DNA of 64,000 nt from Bimuria novae-zelandiae CBS 107.79. Taxonomy: Eukaryota; Ascomycota; Dothideomycetes; Pleosporales; Didymosphaeriaceae. Under the pieces are notes generated by a model, which was not told the DNA's origin, made no database searches, and worked only from the letters and a program-made list of their open reading frames with translations. Shown piece by piece: positions 1 through 11,768 of this stretch (the first letter of the stretch is position 1; every line of letters starts with the position of its first letter). Both the position numbers and the translations under genes were made by a program. The DNA lies in assembly GCA_010015655.1 (NCBI GenBank), contig ML976657.1:203086-267085 (forward strand). The letters run 5' to 3'.

Positions 1-2110
1 AACTAACGCTTTAGGTTTCGCGATCTCGGGTATCTTAAGCTAACTATAACTAGATAAATATAGGAAGCTATAATAGCACCTAGTTACTTTTTATTCGCGT
101 AAGATAAACTAGGTAGAATAAAACTATAACACGCATAATAGTAAGTTACTAGTAATTATTAAAGCTTTTAAGCATTAGTAACACTACCTAGAGGGTGTTA
201 GCGAGAAGGTTAAACTTCTAACTAATTATGCTAACCTGTAAAGGTTTATATCTATAAAAGTCTTAACTAGATAGTAGGCAAGGTGGGCCGAATAGCTTGT
301 AACGTTTAATTTTAAAATTAAATACTATTTAGGAAGGACAAATCCCGCTAACAGACTATTATAGAGACCTAACTATAAGTTAGAGGAAGAAATAAGCTTA
401 GGTAAAATAGGTAGTTCCTAGTAGAGACTTCTCGAGGCCCTATAGCACAAGTTATAGCTAAAAGGCAACGCTTTAGACGAAGCAGGCGTGGCAGGTAGCC
501 TATAGCCACCAAAGCAGGTAAGAAGCCCTAGACTAGTGGCAGCGACAAGGGTTGCTAGACCTAGAACGTTAGTAACTAAGGAGGTGGCGGTAAATAATTT
601 AGTAAGCGCTTACCCTATAGTAAAGCTATTAAAGAGAAATAGCCAGGGGGACGAAACTGTAGAACGAATCCTCTAGTACCTCTAAGGGCCAGAGATGGCA
701 AAGCCGGAATGGCTAAAGCGCTAAATAATTAGACCGGCCAACCTATTATAGTACAAGAATAGGCTATACGTGCCACCTCTAGCGAGGGTATACGTCCTTT
801 AATAATGCTATAATAACCCCCTCGCGGGCTATTTTAGCTTTACTAAAACTTTAGAGCTAGTGCTGCGAGAGTTCTAAGGGCCTAGTGTCTAATAATACGT
901 AAAGAACTACGTCTAGACCTATTAAGCGTGCTCTAGGGCGAAACCTGTCTAACACGTAACGTATGGCCAACTTAATAGCCTACTAGTTCTAAGGGGTATC
1001 TAAGAGGACATCGCTATAAATATAGTAATAGATCTACCTAAGAGTAAATCTAGAGCCTATCGTTATAATAGCATCTTAGTAATTATTAACTAGTTTTCTA
1101 AGATGGCACACTACATCCCCACGCGAAAGAACCTAAAGGCAGTAGAGCTAGCTAAGGTCTTTAAGAGAGAGGTTCTACGCCTACACGGCCCTCTAAAGTT
1201 AATAGTTACGGATAAAGGCAGCCTATTTATATTAGCTTATTAGAGTACCTTTACTTAATATTTAGGAACTAAGCAACTTCTCTCTACTACCTTCCACTCG
1301 TAAATAGACGAACAGACAGAACGATAGAACTAAACGCTTAAATAGTACCTTTAAGTATTCTATAACTACGAATAATCTAATTAGGCGGACCTTTTATCTA
1401 AAGCAGAATATTCGTATAATAATAGTATTTACAGCTCTATAGGAGTGTCGCTATTTATTATAGTGTATAGCCTAAATCTACTAATAGTAGGCCTACCCCG
1501 AGAAGTACAGCTGCGCGGGTTAGTACCTATGGTAAGGGCCAGAGCGGCAGTTCTAGCCTAGACTAGGGCCTGGATAACCTAAGCGATCCTTAGGGCACAG
1601 GCGTACCAGGCGACGTGGTATAATAGGAAGCATAAGGCCCAAACCTTTATAGTAAGGGACATGGTATACCTCGACGCCCGCAACATATAGTTAACTAAGC
1701 CTAAAAAGAAACTTAACTATAAGTCTTAGGGTCCCTATAAGGTAAAATAGTAGATTAGTTAATAGGTATATAAGCTAGAGCTGCTAAAGGACTTTAATAT
1801 TTACCTAGTGTTCTATGTGTCTTTCTTAAACTAGGTAGCCCTAAAAGGACTACTATAACGAGAGCAAAGCCCGCCTAAGGTTATTATACTATAAGTAGGG
1901 GAGGATATATACCTAATTAAAGGAATTAGATCTAGGGTACTCTAGGATAGAGAATGGCTGTATAAAGTTAAGTAGAAAGAATATAATAGCGATAAGAACT
2001 AGTGGTTGTTTATAGAGGAGATCTTTAAAGGGGCGATAAAGCAGTTCCTAAAGGGCTTGGATAAGGAGACTAAAGGTCGCCCTAGACAGAAGCCTAAGAG
2101 GCGGGGTTGC
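1..2110 (+). mobile_element. RIP-eroded Ty3/gypsy retrotransposon, 3' part of pol
   Basis: Conceptual translation across many in-frame TAG/TAA codons gives, in order, a Ty3-type RNase H (about 1-400; residues such as FAISGILS, FYSRK, ELLVIIKAFKH, HYLEG), an integrase core (about 1000-1560; KMAHYIPTRKN, LIVTDKGSLF, YNNSIYSSIGVS) and a chromodomain-like tail (about 1960-2110). Family order RT-RNaseH-IN-chromodomain is that of chromoviruses. The upstream RT, protease and gag would lie left of the window. Stops sit where Gln (CAG/CAA) is expected and the tract is depleted in CpA/TpG, which is the RIP signature. No open frame survives, so it is a dead copy. A 3' LTR could not be delimited. Confidence 0.85.
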
Positions 2111-2990
2111 CCCCCTAGAGAAGGAGGAAGACAGCACTTAATAGTAATTAGTAATAAATTACCTTAGAGAGTATACTTTATAGGCTGCGAAATACTAGAA
2201 TGAATAGGGCAGAGGATTCTTAAATAGACTAAAGACTAGAACGAGCTATCTAGGCCTATTCACGCCTTTCGGGGCCTAACAGAGGCTTATAAGCCTATTC
2301 GGACTGTACCTAACGCGATTATAGCCAACCAAAACCTAACTAAAACCGCCTAAGGGTATAGAACGTAAATAAAATCCGGACACCATTAATAGGGGCAGGA
2401 ATCCCTAGATTATACTAGATAACCCTTTTAATTAGTCGGGCGCTTAGACTTGTAGGCTTACTAAAAAGTCTTTTAACTACTTTTGCTTTTAATTTTCTTT
2501 TTTACTTCCTTCGCGAGGAAGTCTAGCGTGGCTAGGACACTAGCCTTAAACGCTAACTACCCTAAATTAGTATTAATAACCCGGGATTAGGGTTAAGAAC
2601 CTTTATTAACTTAGGAGCAACCTTCTTGCGCCTAGGGGTAAGAGCACTAGTAGTAACTAGGAAGGTTAGACTACCCCCCTTTATAGTAGAAGCTTTCCTC
2701 TTCCGCTTCTCCTTAATAAAGAGGCCTACCACCGGAATAATCTCCTTAGGAGGCTAGGTGTCATAACCCGAGTAATAAGAGGTTAACGGGTTTCCGCAGA
2801 ATTTGGATCCAGTAGCCCTATGCGACTTAGTCTAGATAACTCTTAACTATACTAGATAATACTTATATAATAATATTACTCTATTCTATCTTTAGTACCT
2901 GCGCAGTAGCCTTTACTAATACCTTATCTAATTTAGAGAGGTTAATCTTATTACATATATACGCATTAATTTAGCTTAAGCGCAGTATAA
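2111..2990. other. AT-rich, RIP-altered transposon-derived sequence, unassigned
   Basis: The base composition and stop density match the flanking retrotransposon remnants. I could not place these bases in a particular domain on either strand. They may hold the 3' LTR of the plus-strand gypsy copy or more of the minus-strand element. Confidence 0.5.
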
Positions 2991-4893
2991 GGGTAATTAA
3001 GGCACTTAATACGTTTTCTAAGTTATCTTTAGGTATCTGCTACTAATTAGCCTTAAAACCCCTACATAATCCTCGAAGCGCTAACTTACCTACTAATAAT
3101 TCTTATTATCGCCGTAGCAGGCATTGCAGCGGCAGATTAAATTATAGTCTTTTAAATTTATTAGGCTAAGATTGACATATACTGCCCTAGACTAGACACG
3201 ACGCATCTCCTTAACCTAAAACTAGTAAAGCTTTATCTTCTTATAATTAGACTACTTAAGGCTATTTAAGATAATAGGAAGGCAAGTATAATATAAGTTA
3301 ATAGTACTAACTACGCTCGCACGCGTCTTGTTAACTAGGGCCTTAAGGATAGCGTTTGCGGTACTTATAGTGCTAAATAGCGTGAGTATGTTTAGACAAA
3401 GTCCAAAGGTTGCTAAAGAGGGCGGTGGAGAAGTAATAAGTACGGGGACGACTTAGTAGGCCTACACCGGGTTAGTCTACTTTCACGACCCCCAAATTTG
3501 GAGCAGCTAGGTACTAAAATAGGGGGCATCTGGGGTTAGGCACCCTAGACTGCCATAGATCGGCCAGGTCGTACTTACGGGTTAGAGAGCCTCTGGGATA
3601 AGGTAAGCCGCCGAGTAGAGAGTAAAAATAAGAGTTTTAGACCTTAGTGTAAGCCTAAGATTCCGCTTACGTTATTAGCTTACGTAATACGCAAGGCCTA
3701 ATTAGGCTAGTTATTACGTGCTTATTCTCGCGGTCGAGACCCTTAAAGAAAAGAGCCTTTGTCACAAGTCGTAGGTCGAGGGCCCTCGACGGCCCTAGTC
3801 CGCTTTAGACCGGCGCTATCCGGGCCTTTCGCCTATCTACTTCCCTCGCCGCAGCCCTTCTCTTCCCTCTCTAAGGGATCGCCTTAGTACTGTGGATAGA
3901 CTGAGTCGCCCGTAGTCAGGGCGCTTTTTTTTTACACTTACTATATTAGAGGCAGGCTTTATCTTTAAACCTCCGTTCTTGTTCTTCCTGCGAAATGCTA
4001 TTCTTGCCTTAGTAACTCTTCTTTAGTCTATATAGCTATTTTTCCTTGCTGTTCTTCCTTTTATACTATTAGGCTTTATTAGTTATAATAATATCTCCGT
4101 CCTGGTCTCTTCCTGCGGGCCTGGATCGATTCTCTTTTCTAGTAAGTAGCCTAGTACTATGCTGTTTTTCTAGCTTGCGTTCGTATAGGCGATTGTCTAC
4201 TTTAATTACATTATTAATAAGTTCTTCTAGGTCGTCTACTTTTCCTTAGTAGACTAATTTGTCTTTAACTAATTCTTTTAGTCTATTATAGTAGGTAATT
4301 ATAAGTGGGGCTTCTCCCCATCCTTTGAGTTCTGCCATGATCTGTTTAAACTCTAGCATATAGAGTACCGCCGATTTCTCCTGACGTAGGCGCTGGAGGC
4401 GTATTTTGGCTTAATATCCTTTATTAATAGTGCCGAATATTCCTTTTATGGCTTTGCGAAAAGACTCCTAGTCCTTAAAGGCGTCTTTAGTAGCGTCTAA
4501 ACTATAATCCTCTAATTTGCTATTCTTAAGGAAATTATTAATTATTAGTCTAGCCTACGTGGCTACCTTATCTTGCATGTTTATGCAGGTGACTAAGATC
4601 TTATCTTATTCTGTATTAAACTTTCCTAGGTTATAATAGATAAATAGTTCTATCTGGGTTAGGAACGTTCCTGGGTAACCTTTTCCTAAATAGGGTTTGG
4701 GCTTTAGGACCTTTAGTTAATGTTTCGTATTTTCCTATTAGCTTATCTTCTCGCTTATCTAGTTAATAATTTCTTGTAGTTGGGCTATTTAAGCCGCTTA
4801 TTTAATAACTATCTCTTTTAAGGTCTTTTCCTTAGGTGCCGGAGCTGCGGTGGTCGAACTAGGTCCTGCTATTATACCGTAGGGTAGTTAAAG

Positions 4894-5426
4894 TGTTATA
4901 AGGCTCTTACACCTTATTCTAATCTAGGTTAGGGTGGTAAGGTATCGTGGTGCTTTATAGATTATTTAGTAGTATAAGTTAATGCGACACTTAGCGCGAG
5001 GCTAGATAATCTAATCTTATAATAAAGTAAGATAACTATTAGTCTATATAGGAGAACGTACTCGCACAGAAGATATGTAAGTTAACTACAAGGAGGGAAA
5101 CAACATAGGAGAATCGTCACACTATATACCAGTCTGTTTCCTCCCTTGTCCCTGGGTGCTCTGTCGTTCCCCACAGAGCGCAGTCGCTCTGTGGGCCCTT
5201 ACAGAGCGTCGGTGTGTCGGCGCTCTGTCCGCCAAGACAGAGCGTTATCACGTGATACGCCCGTTCGGTATGTCGGCGCTCTGTCCGCTAAGACAGAGCG
5301 TCGTTACGTAATACATTAGTCCGGCGTGTTGCCCCACAGCCCTCGTGCCGTGCGACCTGCGTCCCTTCCTGGACACCTCGTCCACTATAGAGATTCATTC
5401 CTGCGCTATCCTTCGGGATCGTAACA
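4894..5426 (-). repeat. Candidate LTR of the minus-strand gypsy element
   Basis: The segment begins TGTTA and ends TAACA, the 5-bp inverted termini expected of a gypsy LTR. It lies directly 5' (minus strand) of the gag remnant. It is GC-richer than its surroundings between about 5150 and 5420 and contains hairpins. No second copy was found in the window, so the boundaries rest on the termini and the position relative to gag. Confidence 0.6.
5170..5300. repeat. Three CGCTCTGT-stem hairpins inside the LTR
   Basis: Three inverted repeats share the stem CGCTCTGT/ACAGAGCG: 5170-5195 (11-bp stem, 4-nt loop), 5221-5244 and 5277-5300 (9-bp stems, 6-nt loops). The last two are 56 bp apart and nearly identical, so this is also a diverged tandem duplication. 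The stems are rich in CpG but still contain CpA and TpG, so they appear largely spared by RIP. Confidence 0.7.
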
Positions 5427-5641
5427 ACTATAGTAATTTAGATACTTTAAAAAAAAAGTAAGTAAGAGAGTACTTTTATTAGCGTAAATAGTTACTAATA
5501 TAGTTACTTACTTACGTAAGCTATTTTATAATAAATCTTTTACCTTTTTTTTCTTTTAAGCTACTTAACTAAAGACGCGTTTAGAGCGTCTTATAACGCT
5601 AATTAAAAAGCTTTTTTTATTTATATTATAAGTATTATATA

Positions 5642-5682
5642 ACGTGGTTCACCACCGAGCGGGCCAACCCCACCGAGCGGGC
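5642..5682 (+). repeat. Left 41-bp terminal inverted repeat of the Fot1-like element
   Basis: Starts ACGTGGTTCACC and contains the unit CACCGAGCGGGCCAAC, which recurs within the end region as two neighbouring copies. It is identical over 41 bp to the reverse complement of 7448-7488. The direct sub-repeat inside the end resembles a doubled transposase binding site. Confidence 0.92.
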
Positions 5683-7447
5683 CAACTTTGCTAAATGCAG
5701 CCTACCTCTAGCTTATACTACAATGCCATCACAACATAACGCGTAATAATTTTATACTAAAAGCGCACTATAGCTTACTATCTAAGCTATAATTAAAGAT
5801 CGCGATAAGAGTAAAAGACGCGTTATTATAGCTTTTAGCGTGCTTTAAATAATAGTATAATAATAACGCTAAGGAGCCCTCTCTCGACGCGATCGCAAGC
5901 CTAACTTAAAGAAGCTAACTAAGCTAGAGGAGGAGGCTCTAGTCTAACGTATACTTAAGCTTAACTAGCGAGGAATAGGTGCAACAAGGGATATAGTCTA
6001 AAATATAGCTAATAATCTACTTGCTAAGCGTAGTAGATAGCCTATTAGTAAGCACTAAGTAGACAGGCTTAAAACGCGTACGCCAGAAATTAAGCTTTAA
6101 AGAAGCTATCTATATAATTATTAGCGAGCCCTAAATAAAGATCTATGTATTATAACGCCCTAGTTCGAGCTAGTTACTAATACTAAGGCTAAGTACAGTA
6201 TCGCTAATAACGACACGTACAACTTCAACGAGACAGGCTTTATAATAGGGGTAATACAGGGTTAGATAGTCTTTACAGGCTCTAAGAAGCGAAGCAATCT
6301 AAAGAAGATTTAACCTAGTAACTATAAGTAAGTTACTAATATCTAAGGTGTTAGCGCTAAAGGCTAGGCTCTACTACTCTTTCTTATCTTCCTTAGTAAG
6401 GTTCTAATCACGTCCTAGTTCTATAATCTACCCTAAGACTAGGTTATTAAAGTTAGTCCTAATAGCTAGACGTTAAATAAGCTTAGCCTTGCCTAGCTAA
6501 GGCACTTTAATACCTATACTAAAGCGCGTAGTTTAGGTGCACACTAGCTACTAATTATAAATAGTTATAAGAGCTACTACTCACACGAATTCCACAAATA
6601 CTATAAGGAATAGAAGATTATTATTCTCTATATGCCTCCACACTTATCACACCTTTTATAGCCACTTAATGTGGGTTGTTTTTCGCCTTTAAAGCAGGCG
6701 TATAGTAATAAGATTAGTAGCTTAGCACGGTACGGCACTAAGCAGATTAAGAAGGAGGCCTTTTTACTAGCCTTTAAAGTAGCTTTTAAAAAAGTAATAA
6801 TAAAGGCGAACATCTGCGCAGGCTTTAGAGGCGCTAGATTAGTCCTACATAACCTAGAGGCAGTGTTATTAAGACTTAATGTAGTTCTTTATACGCCAAC
6901 TCTACCTAACGTAAAGGACACCCTATAGGAATTAAAAACACTAAGTAACCTCCGCGAGATAGAGGCTTAGTTAACGCTAGTTCGTAAGCGTATATAAAAG
7001 TACAGAGATTTACTAGTTTCTCCGCTTCTTAGAGCTATTAAGCAGCTTAACAAAGGTGTTATATTAATAGGGCACGAAATAGTATTAATATAATAAGAAA
7101 TAGCAGGGCTTTGCAAGGCAGTAGAGATAGTAATAAAAATAAAAAGTTAAAAAAGGAAGTATATTTAGGCAGCTAAGACACTTATAGTAGAAGAGGTAGT
7201 TAATTTAATAGCTAAAAAGGATAGTAGTAGGCAAAAGGAGGGTGAAGAGTCTGCAAAGAGGGTGCGTGGGCAGAGGCGCTGCGGACGTTACGGCAAAGCT
7301 GGCCACAACACTCGCACCTACGCAGTAGAAATTATAGATACATCTAATAGTAATAAGTCTAAATAGTATTTCTATATTCTACGAATTATAGTAAATTATA
7401 GTAGTGTTGTAGGAGGCGCTTCGCAATAGACTAACTTTTAAAAAGTA

Positions 7448-7488
7448 GCCCGCTCGGTGGGGTTGGCCCGCTCGGTGGTGAACCACGT
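7448..7488 (-). repeat. Right 41-bp terminal inverted repeat of the Fot1-like element
   Basis: Reverse complement of 5642-5682 with no mismatch, followed by the TA duplication at 7489-7490. Confidence 0.92.
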
Positions 7489-7490
7489 TA

Positions 7491-7915
7491 ATAGTATATT
7501 ATACTTCTCTATTTTTAGGTGTAGTAGGTTAAAGTACATTTTATATTTAATTTTAAAGTTTGCTTTATAGTAGTTATAGTCTATTCCTTTAGTTTATTTA
7601 TAAATAAGATTTTTACTATTTTAGTATAAGAAGCGCATTACCTAAGTATAACTTATAAACTTTTTAGTAATTAAAAATATATAATTTTATATTATTTTTC
7701 TTATTGGAGGTAGCCCTTTTAGGGATAGATTTTTAATATATTATATAAGCTTAGCTTCTTAATATAAATTAAGTTTCTTTTAAGAGGTATTCTTAGCTTC
7801 TTATAAAACTTAATAGTCTTAGTATCTTTAGGCTAATATAGATCTTAATACACTATACTACTTAGTAATTACCCTATATAAAGGTTAATTTTTTAGTTTA
7901 ATATATTTAATTACT
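7491..7915. other. AT-rich RIP-altered remnant up to a sharp compositional edge
   Basis: Very AT-rich with many TAG/CTA/TTAA words and no recognisable domain. At about 7915 the sequence switches within a few bases to normal genic composition, which marks the right edge of the transposon block. Confidence 0.6.
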
Positions 7916-8628
7916 TTAAGTGCGGCCTCTATAGCTACTATAGTTGTTAAGATGCAACGCGTCAAAGTTGGTGTCTTGTCTGGTGTTCTGGGGTTGGTGG
8001 GGCGCCACGCGAACCGGGGCGGCACGTGCGTCAATACGGTACGCTAGTCCAACCATACATTTTGCCCTGGGAACGCTTGAAATAGCAGCAGCGTGACCTC
8101 TGAGCACAATTATAAGCGTATATATCTCAAGGCTTAAGGTGCGTATTGAGCTAGTGGATCGATGGCGATGGCGATGGTAGTGGAGTAGAGTGGTATCAAT
8201 AGTCTGTATAGGACTCATTTGATGCCATAGAATAGGATTGACACTTTGTGTTACGATGACTGAGCGTTCGAAGTAGTACTCTGTATATTGCCCATCCGGA
8301 CAGTAAGCACATCGTGCTTTCGTGCTTCACGAGTAGGGCGAACTTTTGCCAGATCTAGGCACAAACGGGCGTGAAGGATGACGTTGCTCCATTCATGCTC
8401 CAAAACCTCGTCGAATGTATCGATCGTGCAAGGAAAACATTGTGCGGAGGTAGCGCATCGAAATGCGGCTGTATGATACCTGGAGTGCTCCTTCAGGACG
8501 TGCTGCCTGCATGTCGATTATTTAGCAATATATCGCCAGACCAATACAGCTCAACCAGAAGTAGCATGTCCACCAATCCAAATCATACATATTACGCGAG
8601 ACAATGATGCTACTCGATATAACCAAGC
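7916..8628. other. Intergenic, downstream of cmr1
   Basis: Normal base composition. Short open frames on both strands show no family resemblance. It holds the 3' flank of the minus-strand cmr1 gene and otherwise nothing I can support. Confidence 0.6.
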
Positions 8629-10244
8629 TTACAACCACAAACACAGCTTCCCGCTGGCAGTCCCGGCAACAACCCAGTCCTGCGAAGGATGAAATTTCGC
8701 CACGGCTGGCACCGCCGTGATGCCCTCGCCCCCTAACTGGGCAAGCTGCTGTCCCTTTGCCGTGTAAACATCAACAAAGCGGTTCATGTTACCGATGCAA
8801 AACCGCTGCACACCGTCTGAAGGAAATTTCTGCCACTGCGCCCGCAGAATCGTTACCCATCTACCCGTTTGGTTGTTATGCGGGATGACTGCCGACGGCT
8901 GCATCTCAGCGTCCGTAAGCGTCGTGCCAGCCTTTGCGTTCGCAAGTTGGCTGAAGTCGTAAATTTTGATCGTGTCATCGTACGATGCAGTGGCTACCTG
9001 GCCCGCAGCGTTCCACGCCGCGTGTGACACTGAAAGCCTGCTCTCATGCTCGCCGACTAGCGCAGGTAGACGCCATTCACCTTTTCCGTTCATCTTACGC
9101 AAGTCCCATATCTTGAGTGTGCGGTCCAATGATGCGGTTGCGACTAGGTGTGGGTGTAAAGGATGCAGACTGAAGCCACCGATCTTCTTCTCCGACAACT
9201 GGAATATCTCTAGACCAGCGGCTTTTTCGGCCCGTGTGCGCATGTCATAGATTCCAAAGCGGCCGTCTAATGTGGAGAAATAGAGCATGTTGGGGTCATC
9301 TTTGGAAATTTCGACACCAGATAGCGGAGCGTCTTCGTTCGGATCGGAGGGTGCGTATACCTCGGTCGCCACTCCCTTCGCCAGGTCGAGCTTCCGCACT
9401 GAGGAATCATACGATGCAGAGTATAATGCGTTAGCGTCATGAGGGCTGAACTGAAAAGTGTGTATGGTCCGGGTATGCGGCTTCAACGTGGTGATGCTAG
9501 GCCCCTCTACGTCGGCATCTTCGTCATCTTCAACTTTGACTTCAGCCGCCTTCTGCGACGCGTCACATATTCCAATATTGCCTAACTTGTCACCCGCAAA
9601 AACCAAAGGCTTGTCTGCGGTCGGATGCATGCCTATTGCATACTACCAAAAGTGAGTAATTGCAGTCCAAAATAGTCAGGCAGACTTACGATGCGTTCAG
9701 GGGTGATCTTCAATTCGTTGGGCTCAAACTCTGGCCACAATTCAAGGCCGCTCATCTTCTCCCGCAACGCTCTCAACTCCTTGTCGGTCGTCTCCTTTAC
9801 ATCGTCCTCGTCGAAAGTACGTTCATACGGGATTGCCGGACTGGTAACAGATAGTAGAGTCGTGATGCTATCAGCTCCCTTGCCTGCGACCAAAATATCG
9901 CCAAATTTGAAGGCATCGCTGATACGTTGCCTCTTGACCTTGTCTGCTTCCTTCCGCGCTTCGTGTTCTTCCTCCGCCTTGCGCTTGGCGGTTTCGCTGT
10001 CTGCTTCAATGCCCTTTAGACGAGAAGACGTTCGTCGTGGAATCACTTCTTCGTGCTTAATCTTCTTCGCCGCAGTTTTCTTGGGCTTGGGCTTCAACTT
10101 TGCGGTAGAGGCGGCTTTGGCAGTTGGAGCTAGACCGGCCTGAGCCGCCTCCATCTCCAGGTTGCGCAACAGCGCCTGGGTCTTCGCGATGTTTTCCTGC
10201 CGCTTCCGCTCATATTCGCTGAGGGCGGCTTTCGGTCTCGCCAT
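8629..10244 (-). CDS. cmr1: DNA damage-binding protein Cmr1 (WDR76 family WD40 protein)
   Basis: Two exons, 10244-9690 and 9642-8629, joined across a 47-bp phase-0 intron (GTAAGT...TAG) give 522 residues, the usual size for fungal Cmr1. The N-terminal part (residues 1-110) is basic and helical ([40 protein letters not shown]), and the rest is a WD40 propeller with repeats such as [18 protein letters not shown] and [16 protein letters not shown]. The splice restores the conserved join [12 protein letters not shown]. Known members are nuclear, bind damaged DNA and chromatin, and collect in quality-control foci under replication stress. The gene is divergent from coq9 across a 699-bp shared upstream region. 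Confidence 0.93.
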
Positions 10245-10943
10245 GTCGACTGCCGAGTGTTCTTCTCAGTGTAGATTGACGTGGCGCGGTCGCGGTAACG
10301 GAGGAAGTACAAAGAGAGCTTAACGGCTGTGGTAGATGGGGGGGATTGGCCTATTGGAAGAATGCAGTGTTCTGTAGCACGGTTAGAAATTGGATTCGCG
10401 CTCGGTAGTGTGGTGCTCGGAGCTGGGGCAACACACCTGGAGATCGAAGAGGCAGGCGCAGGTCTGGTCGATGTTGAAGTCGGGATTGGAAGCCAGGAGG
10501 CAAGTAACAACATGCAGCTGTAGATCGAAGCAGACCTCGGGAGAGTCGCACGCGCGTGAGGGTTTGGATGTGTTTTCGATAATTGTCACGATTGCAGATG
10601 GCAACGCGGCTGGAGACGCGTTCGAGACGCGTCGGGCAATCACGTGCCGTCTTTTTGGCACGGCTATGCACCTGTGGCTTTAGGGCTACAGATCTCCGGA
10701 TTCATTCCACACTGCCCGAACACCTGCGCAACCGCAGCATCCGAAACGCCACGCCGGAAATGTCGAACGAATCGTGCGGCGAACGATGGCACCACGCTAG
10801 ACATGCGTCTTTTTACGCCGTCATGCGTTCCTGATCGACACTCGCCTGGATCTTGATGCATCTCTTGGCGATTTGCGGAGCTTCATTGAGATCTCTCCAT
10901 CGATCAGGATCTATTCTCAACCTCACTCCGACATCCCACCGCA
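10245..10943. promoter_or_regulatory. Shared upstream region of divergent cmr1 and coq9
   Basis: These 699 bp separate the start codons of cmr1 (minus) and coq9 (plus), so both promoters must lie here. Overlapping short frames on both strands show no protein family. I could not fix transcription starts or a specific factor site. Confidence 0.55.
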
Positions 10944-11768
10944 ATGGCTTCGGTGCGATCTCCTAGTGCCGTTCTCGGAAACTTCCGAGCAACCTCATAT
11001 CGTCTGGCTGCTTGGAGACAGCGATGCTGTTACCACTCCTATGAATATAGCCAGCCTCCGCCGTTCCCGCCCGCCGAATCCGCCATTCTCTCCGCAGCCA
11101 TCGCACACGTCCCCGGCTACGGCTTCACTACCGATGCCCTGCGATTAGGAGCACGCGATGCCGGGTACATGGATGTCTCTACGAACCTCCTTCCGCGAGG
11201 CGTCTTTGATCTCGTCAACTATCATCTCGTCACACAGAGGCTGGCATTGAAGAACTCTGTCCAATTCGCGGCCGCAGAAGAGCAAGGCAAGAGGCTGGGT
11301 ACAGGAGCTAAAGTTCGCGCATTGACGCTGGCGCGTCTGCGAGCTAATGGGCCTATCCTTCATCGCTGGCATGAGGCACGTTTGATGCGAGAGGTTGCCA
11401 GATACTGTTTGGATCCACTCGGCTGACGGTAACAGGCGCTTGCCATAATGGCGCAACCTTCATATGCGCCGGCCTCGCTCGCCGAACTTGCTCGACTAGC
11501 AGACGAAATCTGGTATCTCGCTGGTGATGAGAGTGTGGATAGTAGCTGGTATACGAAACGGGCCAGTTTGTCCGCCATCTACTCAGCTAGCGAAGTCTTC
11601 ATGACCCAAGATATGTCGAAGGATTTCGTCGAGACAGCACAGTTCCTGGATTCGCGGCTAGGGGATGTCATGAAAATCGGAGGATTTGTCGGTGCTCTAA
11701 CTGCGTGGGCAGATTACACGGCTCATTCTACCGTGAACGTCCTCAGAAGCAAGGGAATCCGCATTTGA
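10944..11768 (+). CDS. coq9: Ubiquinone biosynthesis protein Coq9
   Basis: Two exons, 10944-11375 and 11436-11768, give 254 residues. Coq9 is a TetR-fold lipid-binding protein of the mitochondrial inner-membrane CoQ synthome that presents intermediates to Coq7. The N-terminus is Arg/Ala/Ser-rich with no acidic residues (MASVRSPSAVLGNFRATSYR), as in a presequence. The family signatures follow: AAIAHVPGYGFTTDALRLGARDAGY, HRWHEALAIM, LADEIWYLAGDESVD.SWYTKRASLSAIY and a C-terminal NVLRSKGIRI. The join WHE-ALAIM that matches the family requires a GC-AG intron (GCACGT...AACAG, 60 bp, branch CTGAC). The alternative GT donor at 11394 would make a 42-bp intron and insert six residues. Gene identity is secure; the donor is not. 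Confidence 0.92.

Larger units (their letters stand above)
2990..5426 (-). mobile_element. RIP-eroded Ty3/gypsy element, minus strand (LTR, gag, start of pol)
   Basis: Reading the minus strand from an LTR at 5426-4894, a gag domain follows at about 4850-4150 (residues such as RQEKSAVLYMLEFKQIM, GWGEAP, LEELINN, DNRLYERKLEK). A damaged zinc-knuckle remnant (KDKACL then C..C) lies near 3970-3930. A protease-like stretch lies around 3370-3050 (LVNKTR, STINLYY). Frequent TAG/TAA codons replace Gln. The element faces the gypsy fragment at 1-2110, so the two are separate insertions or a nested pair. The 3' half, including RT and the second LTR, was not recognised. Confidence 0.75.
5642..7488 (+). 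mobile_element. Complete but dead Fot1/pogo-type (Tc1/mariner) DNA transposon
   Basis: The 1847-bp element has perfect 41-bp terminal inverted repeats and TA target duplications at 5640-5641 and 7489-7490. The plus-strand interior translates, through many stops, to a pogo/Fot1 DDE transposase: NFNETGF near 6221-6238, FTGSKKR, a segment with LLIIN near 6551-6562, MPPHLSHLL then PLNVGCFSPLKQAY near 6630-6700, and a C-terminal FRGARLVLHNLEAVL. One 85-codon open remnant (6671-6928) survives. The three catalytic Asp positions (6227-6229, 6560-6562, 6668-6670) are all Asn codons. The structure is intact while the coding is destroyed, as expected after RIP. Confidence 0.92.

Noticed and set aside
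11394..11435. 42-bp GT-AG intron as the coq9 intron
   Set aside because: Too short for typical splicing and it adds six residues inside a conserved helix; the GC-AG alternative restores the family sequence. It is not fully excluded.
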